From: Leptasterias polaris
Lineage: Eukaryota > Echinodermata > Asteroidea > Forcipulatida > Asteriidae
NCBI GenBank assembly: GCA_037783415.1
Contig: JAZGTN010000028.1
Location: forward strand, 1,259,001 to 1,323,000
Length of the DNA stretch: 64,000 bases
Reading direction: 5' to 3'
Part shown: positions 1 through 11,141 of the stretch, in pieces
Numbering within the stretch: the first letter of the stretch is position 1
Layout: each line of letters opens with the position of its first letter
Made by a program: the position numbers and the translations under genes
Notes under the pieces: generated by a model
Told to the model about the DNA's origin: nothing
Seen by the model: the letters and a program-made list of their open reading frames with translations, nothing else
The model's database searches: none

Positions 1-536
1 AACTTGAATACAAACTTGCAAATGAAAAGTATTTTGTCTTTCTTCCCGGCCGCTTAATTTGGCAAAGGCAGGCAGGAGGAGAAAAGCGGAAAAACCAGTA
101 CTGTACAAAGTTGTTTGTGTGTCACTGTTTTGCATTTTAAAGAGGGGCTCTGAGGTCAATTAAGTTTTGTGATGCACTCATTTTCCATTAGTTGGAATTC
201 TTGTAAAAGTGGAGAAAAGTACTACAAGTTTTGTACCTCATGTTAAAACAGTATAAGATACCATTATATTTGGTACCCTTCCAGCGCCAAATTTGTGAAT
301 ATCCGAAAACATCCAATGGCGTCGCATTTCAAATATATGGGTCTGTATATTATTCTTGGCTGAAGTTCCATTATATAACAGCGACGTTAAATTTGACATT
401 TGGACCCTTTTCCTCGTCTTTTATCCCATCCCCCCCCCCCCCTTTTTTTGCCTTCACATTGAGTGGGCTGTTTCTGGGCCATGTGATTGGCAGCTTCCTA
501 TAACAAAAAACACTAAAAAATAAAATGAAAATAAAG

Positions 537-595
537 GAGAACCTTGATGAAGGCAATGTGATCGGCGATATAAAGCCAGTGAAGAGAATTCTGAA
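537..595 (+). CDS. KIF4: KIF4 exon (most 5' in the window)
   Basis: Reads ENLDEGNVIGDIKPVKRILK and ends with two bases of a Lys codon before the donor gtatgt. An exon starting at 691 completes that codon, so the phase fits. The acceptor (aaaataaag before 537) has a poor pyrimidine tract and an in-frame stop lies at 501-503. The 5' boundary could therefore be 537 or 540, and the exon is less certain than the others. Confidence 0.55.
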
Positions 596-3570
596 GTATG
601 TGTTGTTTATTTATACTATTGATATAGTGATAACTTCCAGGAGTTTAGATTAATAAAATAACAATTTCCTTTTTTTTTTACTCCACAGAGAAACGCTCAA
701 AAACCTGAGCAGTACACATTTCGAGAATATGTGGAGTCAGAAACTGAGAGCGAGTTTGATAACTCAAAGGACTCTGATTGGCACTTGACGCCACACCCCA
801 AGCAAGAACGAAAGAAACGCTCCACCATCACAGGAGGCAAAAAGGTCTCCTTAGAAAAGGTTAGAATTGATCCCAGAATCACTGTTCAGATTGTTGATTT
901 GTTAAAGGTAGGTTCATAGATTGGTAAAGACTCCAAACATTAATGGCCATGAAAACTTACTTGGTGAGGAGCACTGCAGCTGTTGATAGTATAAACTATT
1001 TTGAGAAAGGACTACCTTCGAAGTAATATGGTTTGGATAATTTTTCACCCCAAAACCTTTGAATCTGAGAAACAATTCATGCATGAATCGCTTCTCAGAT
1101 TTCTGAGGGTTGGTGTCCATTTACGAATGCTGCGGCCAGAGATGCGGGTTCTACCTGTAGTCACCTCGCTAATACTAAGGATTGATTTGACGTTTGTGGT
1201 AAAATACTGTGACATTTTTTTTGCTGTTTTCCCAGCAAGTAGACACTGCATTCAGCTGAAATTTTCACTTGTGACATTTATTGTATCCTTTATATTTGTC
1301 AGCATTTTGTTGAAAAAGCCAATCTATGAGGATCAAGATGAAATAATTAGTAAACTGTAAAAAGTAGCACCAAGAATATTGCATTGATTTGGCTTTAGCA
1401 TTGTATACCACACACAAAGATCCTTGTTCTTTTAATTGATGGAACATGCGTCACATGTTATCCTTTATTTTGCCATCTATATACTGCTGTGATGCTCCAC
1501 AATTTAATATTGGAGTCCAATATGAATAATTATTGGATGCTTTGTAGCGTTGTTCCTAAAATAATCGTTTCTCTCACCATTGGTCCAAAAGAGACAAGGT
1601 CATGTCACGACGGACAATTAAGGTAGAGTCATCACGTTGTTTTAGAATTGTCAGAGTGTGTGGTGGACAAGTTTCCATGTTTTTGTTGTGGTTTTTTGTT
1701 CAAAAATTTCAAATGACAAGGATAACCTAAAACCTTTCAAATGTGCGAGTTAAACAAAAAATATAAAATGCATTTTGTTCCTGCATTGTGGCAGTCTCGC
1801 AATCACTCGTTGAAAACCACCTTTTCCATTTCGCCTCATGAAATGGAATAGTTCAGATTTTCACAAACTTGGCAGTCATTACAGAGAAGTATACTCAGCT
1901 TATTCTAGTTTTAAAGGGAAAACAAGTGAAATATTTCTTACTTTACGCTGAAAAGATTTGGCCCAGCTTAAGAAGGTGTTGCCAATTGTTCAACCATATG
2001 TGTTTCCTATCATAGGTTGGGTGTGGATGCCGAGGTTTCTGCAAGTCTCGTCTGTGCAGTTGCAAAAAGAGTGGGATTGTGTGCGCCGAGAGCTGCAAAT
2101 GTGACTCGGGAAAATGCCAAAACAAGGGGGATATGGTAAGATGAGATTTTGAAGATCAGACATTATTTTGGCAAATCTCTGCCTACATCCTTTTATTTCA
2201 ATCGATCATAAAGAATAAACCTATGAAGTACCATTGATGCAACATCCAGGCCAGTGATTTGCAGAATTTTTCTCGATTTCAGAATTTTGTTTTTTCAAAG
2301 ATCATCCTTTGCCCTGAAGGATGTGAACATACAATCAAGGGAAGATAGTCCTGCTATGTCCAGATCTGTAGGTTTACATTTTTGTAGTCATGTGGAGTGG
2401 CTTTAATTCCTGTCAGACTCTTTATTAAGTTCAGCGTGTTTAGATCTAAAAGGAGACTGCCATTTATTTTCAGGATTTACATTCTAGCATGCCGTGTCTG
2501 AGCCACTTAGTGCATCGGACACAGGTTCTGGTGGTTAAGACATCAAGGTCTTGAGCAAAACACTTCCCCCCTCACCCAGGGGTAAATGGGTACCTATGAG
2601 GGCAGAGATGGTTCTTGTGCTTGATTTAGCTTGGTGCGCTACATATTTGGCAGCACAGGCTGTATACTATGTAGAGGTGCTTCGTCCTTTATAAAATGTT
2701 GAATATTTGTATTTGTTTTTATTTTCTCAGTCAGAGTTCTATTTTGTGGATTGTACCTTTTAATAACTTTAGTGTTTTGCCAGTGTAACGTAAATACTCC
2801 TCAGGGAGCTGAGATGGCTTAAATAATTGATTCAATGGCCCAGTGACCAGGGGTAACAATGTTTTAGTGCCATGAGCGTCACGGGGTGATGGATTTGAGC
2901 GCTATATAAGAAGCCACTATTATTATTATTGTCATTACAATCACAAACCCCTGAATATCATGTCGGTGCAAATAGGTTGCATCGAAGTTTGTTGTAACAT
3001 CATGTTTTGCATGCAGAATCATTGCACCTGGTATGCAACATTAGTCAGGGGTTTTGAATCAATTTAAAGTAGCAGGCATATGACTAGAAAATTAACATCA
3101 CTGTTTTCAGTTAATTTTATCCATTTATGATTAAGAAATAGCAGCCCCAATAACCTTTGTTAGAGCATAAACTTTAATGACAAATTACTAAAGTGGTTTT
3201 CCTCTCGCCATTCAACCAGAACACAAGCGACACAGTCACCAGTACATCCAGTGTCTTGATGAACACAACAGTCGTCATATCAGACAATGAGGAGTCAGTG
3301 AAGAATACCACCACCGTCTCAACGATCCCATCCAAGTTATCCAGCCGAGTCCTCTCCTTACTCGGCAATAATCTCTCAACATCAAGCAGCGACGAGTTTG
3401 AAATCAAACCTACATTTAAGAGAAACAAGCCAGCCAATCCTTTCCTTGGACCCTTCGGAAAGAGGGGCCCCTCAGTGGATGTGGAGAACACCGGGCTTGT
3501 GAAACGGAAAAGGAAGCTTCTGAGTTCTTCCACCAGCGGTTCGTTCTTCAAGCCGCTTACTGATAGTTGA
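537..3570 (+). CDS. KIF4: Chromokinesin KIF4, C-terminal part (last four exons; 5' end outside window)
   Basis: Four exons (537-595, 691-907, 2016-2135, 3220-3570) join in phase to give about 248 residues and stop at 3568-3570. The third exon encodes a cysteine-rich block (GCGCRGFCKSRLCSCKK, then CAESCKCDSGKC) that matches the conserved C-terminal domain of kinesin-4 chromokinesins. In KIF4A this domain binds an iron-sulphur cluster and takes part in chromosome-arm and spindle-midzone targeting (family knowledge). The last exon is Ser/Thr-rich and basic and ends near KRKRKLLSSSTSGSFF, which resembles the end of vertebrate KIF4A. The motor and coiled-coil stalk must lie upstream of position 1. 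Kinesin-4 is well supported. KIF4 rather than a paralogue is inferred from the cysteine-rich domain, which other kinesin-4 members such as KIF21 and KIF7 lack. Confidence 0.88.
691..907 (+). CDS. KIF4: KIF4 exon with acidic then basic linker
   Basis: Follows a T-rich tract and tandem acceptors (cag at 686-688, ag at 689-690). The second acceptor keeps phase with the previous exon. It encodes NAQKPEQYTFREYVESETES followed by a basic stretch and ends at ...QIVDLLK before the donor gtaggt, in phase 0. Acidic and KKR-type basic patches are typical of the region just before the kinesin-4 cysteine-rich domain. Confidence 0.82.
930..1115. repeat. MITE fragment in a KIF4 intron
   Basis: Contains tatgaaaacttacttgg-like, 'gagaaaggactacc' and 'tctgagaaacaattcatgca' blocks that recur in order in the complete TTAA-flanked MITE at 39668-40035 and in the copies near 13.5, 15.0 and 32.0 kb. 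Only an internal portion is recognisable here and the ends are not defined. Confidence 0.5.
2016..2135 (+). CDS. KIF4: KIF4 exon encoding the cysteine-rich domain
   Basis: Exactly 40 codons, phase 0 at both ends, acceptor tatcatag and donor gtaaga. The translation begins VGCGCRGFCKSRLCSCKKSG and continues IVCAESCKCDSGKCQNKGDM. Nine cysteines in CxC and CxxxC spacings are visible, matching the kinesin-4 metal-cluster domain. This is the strongest single piece of evidence for the gene's identity. Confidence 0.92.
2490..2935 (+). repeat. SINE-like repeat(s) with an L2/CR1-like 3' tail
   Basis: 2871-2933 runs gccatgagcgt ... ggatttgagcgctatataa and ends in (att)n. The same order (gccatgagcgt, ggatttgtgcgcgttataa, (att)n) is found at the 3' end of the LINE fragment at 27601-27672. 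The preceding 2490-2700 block (ggttctggtggttaagac, caaggtcttgagcaaaac, aaatgggtacct) has the look of a dispersed invertebrate short repeat. It may be one composite SINE or two adjacent repeats. It lies inside the last KIF4 intron. Confidence 0.55.
3220..3570 (+). CDS. KIF4: KIF4 terminal coding exon
   Basis: Acceptor ccattcaaccag, entered in phase 0; 116 codons to the tga at 3568-3570. The product is rich in Ser and Thr with a basic KRKRK patch followed by SGSFFKPLTDS. Vertebrate KIF4 also ends with a basic patch followed by a Ser/Phe motif. No competing frame fits the upstream phase. Confidence 0.85.
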   Translation, partial: NTSDTVTSTSSVLMNTTVVISDNEESVKNTTTVSTIPSKLSSRVLSLLGNNLSTSSSDEFEIKPTFKRNKPANPFLGPFGKRGPSVDVENTGLVKRKRKLLSSSTSGSFFKPLTDS

Positions 3571-3770
3571 CTTATCGGTTCAATTTTTTACATTGCTGAT
3601 GGTAATAGTATGACTGAGCCTCTGTATAAACCAGACATAAATCTCTTCATGTGAAAGACTTTTGCAAAGAAATGACAAGGAGGTCAGAAGTTTCATTTGA
3701 TCAGAGATCATTTACAAGACCAGAATCAAATTTATTCTCATTTGCTGAAGTTGTGACCAACTACTTTTTT

Positions 3771-3776
3771 AATAAA
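3771..3776 (+). promoter_or_regulatory. Candidate polyadenylation signal of KIF4
   Basis: aataaa lies about 200 bases after the stop codon in an AT-rich stretch. This implies a 3' UTR of roughly 220 bases. It is the first canonical hexamer downstream; use in vivo is inferred. Confidence 0.45.
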
Positions 3777-4287
3777 TTGCAAAATTGTAATAAATTGTAA
3801 TAATTGCATCGGGGATAAATAATTTTTTTGGGGTTTTGACCCAACATCAATGTCTGCAAAGCTCTGAGTATGCAGCTTGGTGCTTTTCCTGCTGAACAAA
3901 AATCCAGAGGTATTCTACTCGGGTCAACTTAATCATTTGCCAAACACTAGAATTTGTTGGTTGTGAGTTTGTAAATAAGAATTCGGAAAGTTGTTTGGGG
4001 TTTTTTTTTTTTTTTGGGTTGGGGGGTTGGAATGGAGATCTATATTTTCAATGGCATACACAGTTTGTGATATTATGTAATGACATACCTTGAACCCAAG
4101 CCTGGAATTACACGGAGATCATGGTCCCTGTTGCCCTGGTCTAGTCCTGAGTGCCCCTTCTTCAATTCCCATAGACTGTACGATCCACTAGGAGTGCCCT
4201 TTGCAAAATGAAAATGATCTTGCCCTCTCAAAGATGTAATTCCAGGCTTGCTAATCGTGTGGCTATGAAAAGCATAACATGACTTCT

Positions 4288-4480
4288 GGGCCAAATTTCA
4301 TAAAGCTGTTAAGCAGAAAATACTGCCTGACAAATTTCTTTGCTAAGCAGAAAATGAGTGGGGCACCAGTCACAACAATGCAAATTTTATGTAATTTTGG
4401 CTGGTAACCTGTTTCTGCTAAGCAATACTTTTCTGTACTGAGCAAGTTTTTGTGCTTACAGGCTTTATGAAATTGGGCCC
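4288..4480. mobile_element. Short MITE with gggcc...ataaagc terminal inverted repeats
   Basis: Left end gggccaaatttcataaagc and right end ggctttatgaaattgggccc are near-perfect inverted repeats of about 19 bases. The interior repeats 'gctaagcagaaa' in both senses. A decayed relative is seen near 53576-53720 (atttcatagagctgcttat). No ORF: non-autonomous. Confidence 0.7.
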
Positions 4481-4811
4481 TGGTACCTTCTCCAGCAATA
4501 ATCGAAAAAAATATTAATTAAACAAATGTGTATATAGCACCAACAAACATATTTTTTGTAATATGAAATGTTAATGCTTGTTTTTGAAGTACACGTTTTG
4601 CTAACTTTCTCAATTTGAAATATACTTTGTGTAAAGTAGCATCATATTATGTGTATTTTGCAGTTCAGTTAAACTGAGGCATTGCTAAGCTTTGTTAAAT
4701 GCATTGTTCTTGGAGGTGTATATTGTTCAAATGAAAATCAGAGCTCACCAAAAATGCAATACAGAAAGTTCTTGGAGTATATTTAGGAGCCAAAGACATA
4801 TTTATGACGCT

Positions 4812-4960
4812 GGGGCCAAGTTCACAAAGAGCTACAACTATTAATCTTAACTTTGAATTAATCATAATTGCTAAGCAAAGTGTGATGTCACAATACAAAT
4901 CACTATGGTGATATTGACAACTCATCTTAAGATGAATCTAAGTGCTTTGTGAAGTGGGGC
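4812..4960. mobile_element. Short MITE, gggcc..ttcacaaag family
   Basis: Left end ggggccaagttcacaaagag and right end gctttgtgaagtggggc are inverted. A second copy of the inner sequence (ttcacaaagcactaagattc, gtgatttgtactgtgacgc) occurs at 14659-14765 in opposite orientation, confirming a dispersed family. Confidence 0.65.
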
Positions 4961-6216
4961 AGGTTATAACCGAGAAGTTTCTGAGTGCCCTTTTATGTAT
5001 TCATAGGCTCTTTTCGAATCTACGGATTCAGCTTGGGCTCCGGTTGATACTTGGCGCCATAGCGAAGCGAATTTTCTTGATCACAATTATGAGAACGGCA
5101 CGTATCGATTATTGTATCATAAAAATTCGCATTACATTCACTTTTGCGTGAAGTAGAAACTCTGCCTAAGTTTGTATAAATGTAAAAAGAAGATAACGAG
5201 TAATTTGTGCTGCCATTTACCTTTTTTACTTCATATCAATAGTAAGTTGAAATGAGATCGCAGCAATGGTTGACGGGATTTTTTTTTGTGTTTTAACAAA
5301 AACTCTTCGGAAATGTTTTGATATTCAATTATTTTGGTAAACGGCATTTATTTGGGACAACTAATTGGCTATGTGATTGAATTGAGATTATAAAATATCA
5401 TGGAGTGCGAACAGAATGGTGTGGGAGCGCGGTATGTAGATTTAGCAATTAGGACTTTAATTGTAAATGTATTTTAAGCTATGCGTTTCACATAAGAATG
5501 ATCTTGCACCAAAACTGCCGCATCTTTTGGACCGTTATTCTGCAGAATGACAATAACGCCAATAAAAAATGTGCCTTACAAAGCTATTTTTTGTGGTTTT
5601 GTGTGATTTTGTATTTCGTCAGCAAGTTTTCGTGTATGTGCCATGTTTTAAAAAAATAGGGTCTCAAACCGATGCCAGAATATTAAAAACGGCCATGCCC
5701 CCACCCCCTTAACAAAATAAAGAATTTAATTGCGAGCTTGGTATACAATCTCATACATGCTATATAGTATAAGGTCCTTATCCTATAGCAATATTTGTAT
5801 GGATTTCATAAAGCTTGTTTTCATCATATTTTCGAGCAAACACAAGTTTGTTGGTGACATACGGGCCTTTCCACAAACTATTTGTATGCCGCAAACCTTT
5901 GCGTTAACAGTTATTTTTGTAAAGGTGAGGCCCCAACTTTTTCTGAAATGGTCGGTTACCGTCGAATTGGTGTATAAATTTAGGTGATTTATTTTAAGAA
6001 AAACATCTAGCTGCACTGTTTGATTTTCCCCCTAAATGAGAGTCATTTTAGATTTAAATCCCTTTTGATTATTACAGATATAGGCCTATACCGGTAATTG
6101 AAAATAAGGACCTGTCTGACCTGACAAAGTTACTTGTTCATATTTTAACATCATTTATTTGTGGATGCCTCTTTTATCAATTTTGGGGGGAGGATTCCTC
6201 CTTGGGTAGTATTTCT

Positions 6217-6579
6217 AAGGGTGTGTACAACATTGGTAAAATTGAAAATATAAATGGTCACAGATTTGCACATTAATTACAATAAACATGGTATAAAGAT
6301 GGTCATGGTGGAAAACTTCCCTTAAAATAGTTTTGCTTGAAATGCCATAGTTTTTAGGAAATGAGTAAAACAATAGTCTTTATCCTGCAGGATAAAATCC
6401 GATGTTTGAGAAAAAGTTAAAACATACAATGGGGTTTTTCCACTGTTTTCTCATGACTCCGAAGACCGATTGAGCTGAAACTTTCACCCAATCACAGGTT
6501 TGTTATTTCGTGTATATGTTGGGTCACATCAAGTGTGGATACAGGTCTTTGGCAATTGCCAATGTTGTACACACCCTTT
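6217..6579. mobile_element. MITE with ~21-bp terminal inverted repeats
   Basis: Left aagggtgtgtacaacattgg and right ccaatgttgtacacaccctt are exact inverted repeats about 340 bases apart. The interior (gaaatgagtaaaacaatag, cacaggtttgttatttc) is shared with the copy at 59738-60105. No coding capacity. Confidence 0.75.
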
Positions 6580-6600
6580 AACATTCCTTGTGCCTCTTCC

Positions 6601-6715
6601 CAAACCTCGGCTTGGGTGCCAGCTCCTATACTCCGGCTCCATCTTGGAGCAGTGACATTGTGCACGGTGTTTCTAACACCACCGAGCCCGGAGCCGGAGC
6701 CCCAACCGAGGTTTG
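6601..6715. mobile_element. Hairpin element, 115 bp
   Basis: caaacctcggcttggg at the left is answered by ccccaaccgaggtttg at the right, and inner ccagctcc...ggagccgg also pair. It directly follows the MITE ending at 6579. It is a small foldback repeat with no ORF. Confidence 0.55.
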
Positions 6716-7759
6716 TAGCTCATCGTTCCCAATCGGTGTAAGAGCAAGAACAATTGACACGTTTTTGAAATTCAACTCGAGGATAATTTTTAATAACATG
6801 CCTATTGCGTGGTAGCTGAAAAACAATATATACATAATTGTAATTCTAAATATTATACATTATGAAAAGAATCTTAGAAACCACAAAATTACGTAAAGGG
6901 CACACACAAGGACAAGCATTCGTTTAAAAAAGGAGAAACAATCGGAATGTAAAGGAAAAACAAACGAACATCAGATTTGAATTAATTGACCCTAAACTGT
7001 TTTCAAATTTGACATGATTCATAACCAGGAAGGAAACCATCGCCGATATTTATTATGGGCGGGAAACTCTCAGATTGAACTTACAAAATGCTCAGGTGCT
7101 ACGGCCGTTACTTAACAATTTGAGATTCAGCTCTGATTTTGTCGATAATTTTTCAACAAGTGACCGAGTAAACTGTATAAATGAGGTCCGACTACTTTTG
7201 AAATAGCTCTTTATAGAGTTAAGGTCTGAATGCGATGGTCCTCGGTTCTTACAGAGCTTAGTTTGTACCCTTCGTTGTGGCAGAATAACCGATAAATTAA
7301 ATGACCAACTGTTGGACATTCGTCATATACCAGAGTGGTAGTGAAACGAAGGCAGACGTAAATCCGATAGGGACTTTATTTTGTTATCATATCAATTTTA
7401 ATTCCCCGTCTTTTAAAAAGTAATTTAAAGTTAACTAGAAAAATCATTATGCACAGATTCAATATATGTTAAGCAATTCCCTTATCACCAGAAAATGTTT
7501 GTACGAAGTTAATACTTGTTATAGACGACTGTTGAACCATCCTAGGCTTCCCGGAGATATACCGTTTTCGTTTTCCCGTGAACGCTTTCCAGTTTTCGTT
7601 GAATTGACTGAATATTGTTCGCATGTGAAGACGTGTATTTAATTCGATGGTGCATGAATCCTAGTGGTGGCTTCTGGTGGTGCACATTTTTTTTTTTTTA
7701 AGTAAAGTTACTGAGTAGTCAATTAAACATAAATAGAAAACAACTATTGCAGAAAACAG

Positions 7760-7765
7760 TTTATT
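7760..7765 (-). promoter_or_regulatory. Polyadenylation signal of the TEX26-like gene
   Basis: tttatt on the plus strand is AATAAA on the coding strand, 31 bases after the stop codon at 7796-7798. The short 3' UTR fits the compact last exon. Confidence 0.65.
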
Positions 7766-7795
7766 TGAAGTATTGCATAGACGAGTTCTTGGCAG

Positions 7796-7935
7796 CTACA
7801 TAGGACCGTTCCATTTGGAGATCCATGTGTGGTTTGCTTTAGCAGACTTTGGTCTGGATGATCCACTGCTTGATGGGGGTCTGGGAGGACCCGTCTTGGC
7901 CATAGATTCCAACATCTTGTTCAAAACATCTCGTT
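7796..7935 (-). CDS. TEX26: TEX26-like exon 8 (terminal)
   Basis: Acceptor cttcttttcag; continues the helix as ERDVLNKMLESMAK, then a Pro/Ser-rich stretch and ANHTWISKWNGPM before the stop at 7796-7798. The tail after MLESMAK is longer than I would expect from the mammalian protein. Confidence 0.83.
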
Positions 7936-10900
7936 CTGAAAAGAAGAAAACAGTTCATCAATTAAAATTATAGGCACCTGTTACTTAATGGTATTGCCCC
8001 AAACCATGCAACTTCTCGACGGATCAGCAGATTTTTTTTTGTCTCTCTCTCTACCTCTCTCGAGTTTTTGTTGCATGGACAATTTAAAAATAATGCTCAA
8101 TTAATATTAGTGTCTGAGGTTGTTTCCTCTTTATGTGTGCATTATTATTTACAAGTTAGCCTTGTATTTCTTCAAAACAGTACGCTGTGCCGTACAGTAT
8201 GCCGTTTGCCTGTTTCCTCAGTCGTTTCAAATTAGTGTCACCAAGCTATACAGGGTAAGACTCCTTGTAAAATACACACAATAGACGAAAAGCGAGACTT
8301 TTGTATTATTGTATGGTACACAAGGAATGCAACAATTTAGTTAATCCGACCAGGATAAAGTGACTTTGGTGTTGTCGCAGGTGGGGATCAAGCGAGTGGA
8401 GTCCGGAACCGTATACCTGCTCTCGACGCCTTTTAAAATATTATGTGTTGTCTTTTTACCGGTAGGCTCCACCTTTTAGCCTTGTAAACGGTAATCTTGC
8501 ACTTGTATACAGTAATAACAGCCTTAATTCTCGCCCATAATCTGCAACCTTTCAGTTACTTTTTCGTGTGCGTGTATAGTTTTGGGGGATTTTTTTCTGG
8601 AGACCCCTCCCCGGTAAAATTTCTTTGGCTACACATCAGTGCCTGCTTAGACGTATACCAATAGTCGGGCCCAAGAGGTAAAGACCAACTGTCATGAATG
8701 GCAATACTAATGACAATTGTTACCTTTTTCGGTTGCTGTTTGTAGATACTCTTCTAGCTTGCCTGCTTCCATCGCCTTGGATATTTGCACCATGCCTGGG
8801 CGGAACGGCTTGTTGAAGAAACGGTCGTACGTGGTGTGTCGACGTAGATTCATTTGATGCGTCGAGGCTAGAGGAACTGGTGAGAGAGTGAATGAAACGT
8901 CGAGATTACATCACTGTGGTGAGTTTGCAACTTTTGTTGTATCATAGTTGTCTTGGTATTTTCACTAGTTATTTTCTCCAAAGTAAATTTTTTTTAAACT
9001 GATTGCAACTAAATTGCAAGAAAAACAATCATTCGAACTAAATGTATTTGTCTGTTTCGCTGGTCCACTGCGTGTGCTCATGGAGTACCGGTATATAAAT
9101 CGAAGGATAAGATTAACCACGCAAACTATGTATGAACATTCAAGCTTTTTATCTGCAAAATCCATCGTAGACATTAAAGAAAAAACAAATAAGTGAATGG
9201 TTTAAGGCCGGCTAAAACAAAACAAAACAACAATAACCAATTAACCACTGTATAATAAATAATCTCCACTCTTTTCATGCTATGTAAAGGCAAATTAATG
9301 TTAAATATTTTGAGACGATCGTTCGTCTCTTTGAAGTTTAGTGAAATAGTTTTTTTCTTTAAGTTTTGCTGGGGCAGTGTAACACGTAACGGGCCCCACC
9401 CCATAAGCCGAGAAAAACCGTCAGGCGGGATTGAAAATTACTTGAGATACCCACTTATTGTGGTCATTCACAAGACCACATCACTATCAGTTACTTATCA
9501 TTATTATTATTATCATGTAATCCCAGCTGTAGTTGGGACGGGTCCCATGGTTATATTTTAGTTGCGATGATTATAAAGTTAGGACGGAACAACGGTTTGT
9601 ATCTAAAACAAAGTCCGGTCTTGGTTCCGGCACACTCTGCTCAACTTGGGAATTGTAAACCAAAACAAAGATGTCAAAAGGTTCTAGCCTACTTCAAACT
9701 TACCTATACCAGTTGCTTTCACTTGCTTGCCCTTATTACATCCGTACCGGCTATTGTTTCCTCGTAATGGATCTTGCTGTTTGGGATACTGGTACGAGAA
9801 TCTCGTAGATGAGGCGAGACTGTATGGGATCTTCTCCCGCCAGTCAACGTAGTCGTCGAAGGCAGATTTCATCTGATAACCTGTGTGATGTTCCATGGGA
9901 AATTTTAGAATGATGCTGAAGTTATAAACGCAAATTATTATTGTGATCCTGAATGTGGTTTTGTGTGTCCTTTAGATCCGAAAGGACAATGCAAACCCTG
10001 CCCATGTAGGCCACTTCGGTCCCTCCCCCTCCGTATGGCACAGTAATTGTGTCGCTTCTTGCTATGACATCTTCGATAAGACCCAATATCGACCTGTTCC
10101 ATTGTACACAAGAAGTTATCCTATAATTAGATATTGAGCGTACTTGCTTAGCGTATTTTACCCAGTGGAATTAAGCTTTAAAGAAAAGGTGCACAGGATC
10201 AGTATCTACAAACAGAAACCGAAAAGGTAAACAAGAGTTCGTGGATACCACATGTTTACCAACTACTTATCGGCGAAGTAAATGTTGGGGGAAAAAACCA
10301 CTCAAGGTATACACAGGTAAAAAATTACGCATTGCAAGTCCATCAATGGTAAAATGGTAGGGGGGCACAAGGAGGGGGGAGTGGCCCCCTTGTTACGCCA
10401 CTGCGCAGGTCTTAATCACAGCCTTCGTCCATGATCACAGAATCCCCCAAATGTATACATTTAACGTTAATTTATAGACAAAGGTTTTGTCCTAGTATTA
10501 CTGTGAAGGTGACCCTTTATAAAGGCCTCAATTATACGAAATGTCAACAAATTGATATTTAAAATTGACCGAATTGTTGATTATACGTACCCTGAGGGAC
10601 TCCTAGGTAGTCACTTTGGTAGGTGGATTTGCACTTATCTCGTAGAATCTCTTCCATCATCTGATCTGTGATCTCGCCGGGGTACAACTGCTGGTTTTTG
10701 GGTACGTGTTTAGGAAACCTCCACACCATGAAAGACTGTGCGTAAGTTGGCGTCCATAAGTAGAAACAAAATCGATTCAATTAAGTTTAACTTGTTAAGC
10801 AAAATGAAAGTGTGTTTCATACTGATGCTATTAGCATAATCAATCATCAGGCTTCAATAACAGCGAACATATTGATGGTTTTGTTTTCAAAAGTAATTAC

Positions 10901-11097
10901 AAAATAATAATAATCAGTTAAGACAGCAAACGCTATTAATATTCTAGGCCCCTGTCCGCTGGTGGATTTGCATAAAGAATTTGATAGTATAAAACAATTC
11001 AAGTTCCATTTAGATCCCCAAGTTAATCAGAAAACGGGAGTGTTTTACATTAAATTTCGTAACTACAGCTTTGACAATATTGTTCAGGGGAAAAACA

Positions 11098-11141
<44 letters not shown>

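Larger units (their letters stand above)
3577..7759. other. Intergenic region between two convergent genes (KIF4 and TEX26-like)
   Basis: No coding exon was recognised on either strand. It holds several inverted-repeat MITEs listed separately (4288-4480, 4812-4960, 6217-6579, 6601-6715) and homopolymer runs. The remaining 4961-6216 and 6716-7759 show no structure I can name. Confidence 0.6.

Noticed and set aside
461..503. Earlier KIF4 exon after a strong pyrimidine tract
   Set aside because: The frame needed for the next exon has a stop at 501-503.
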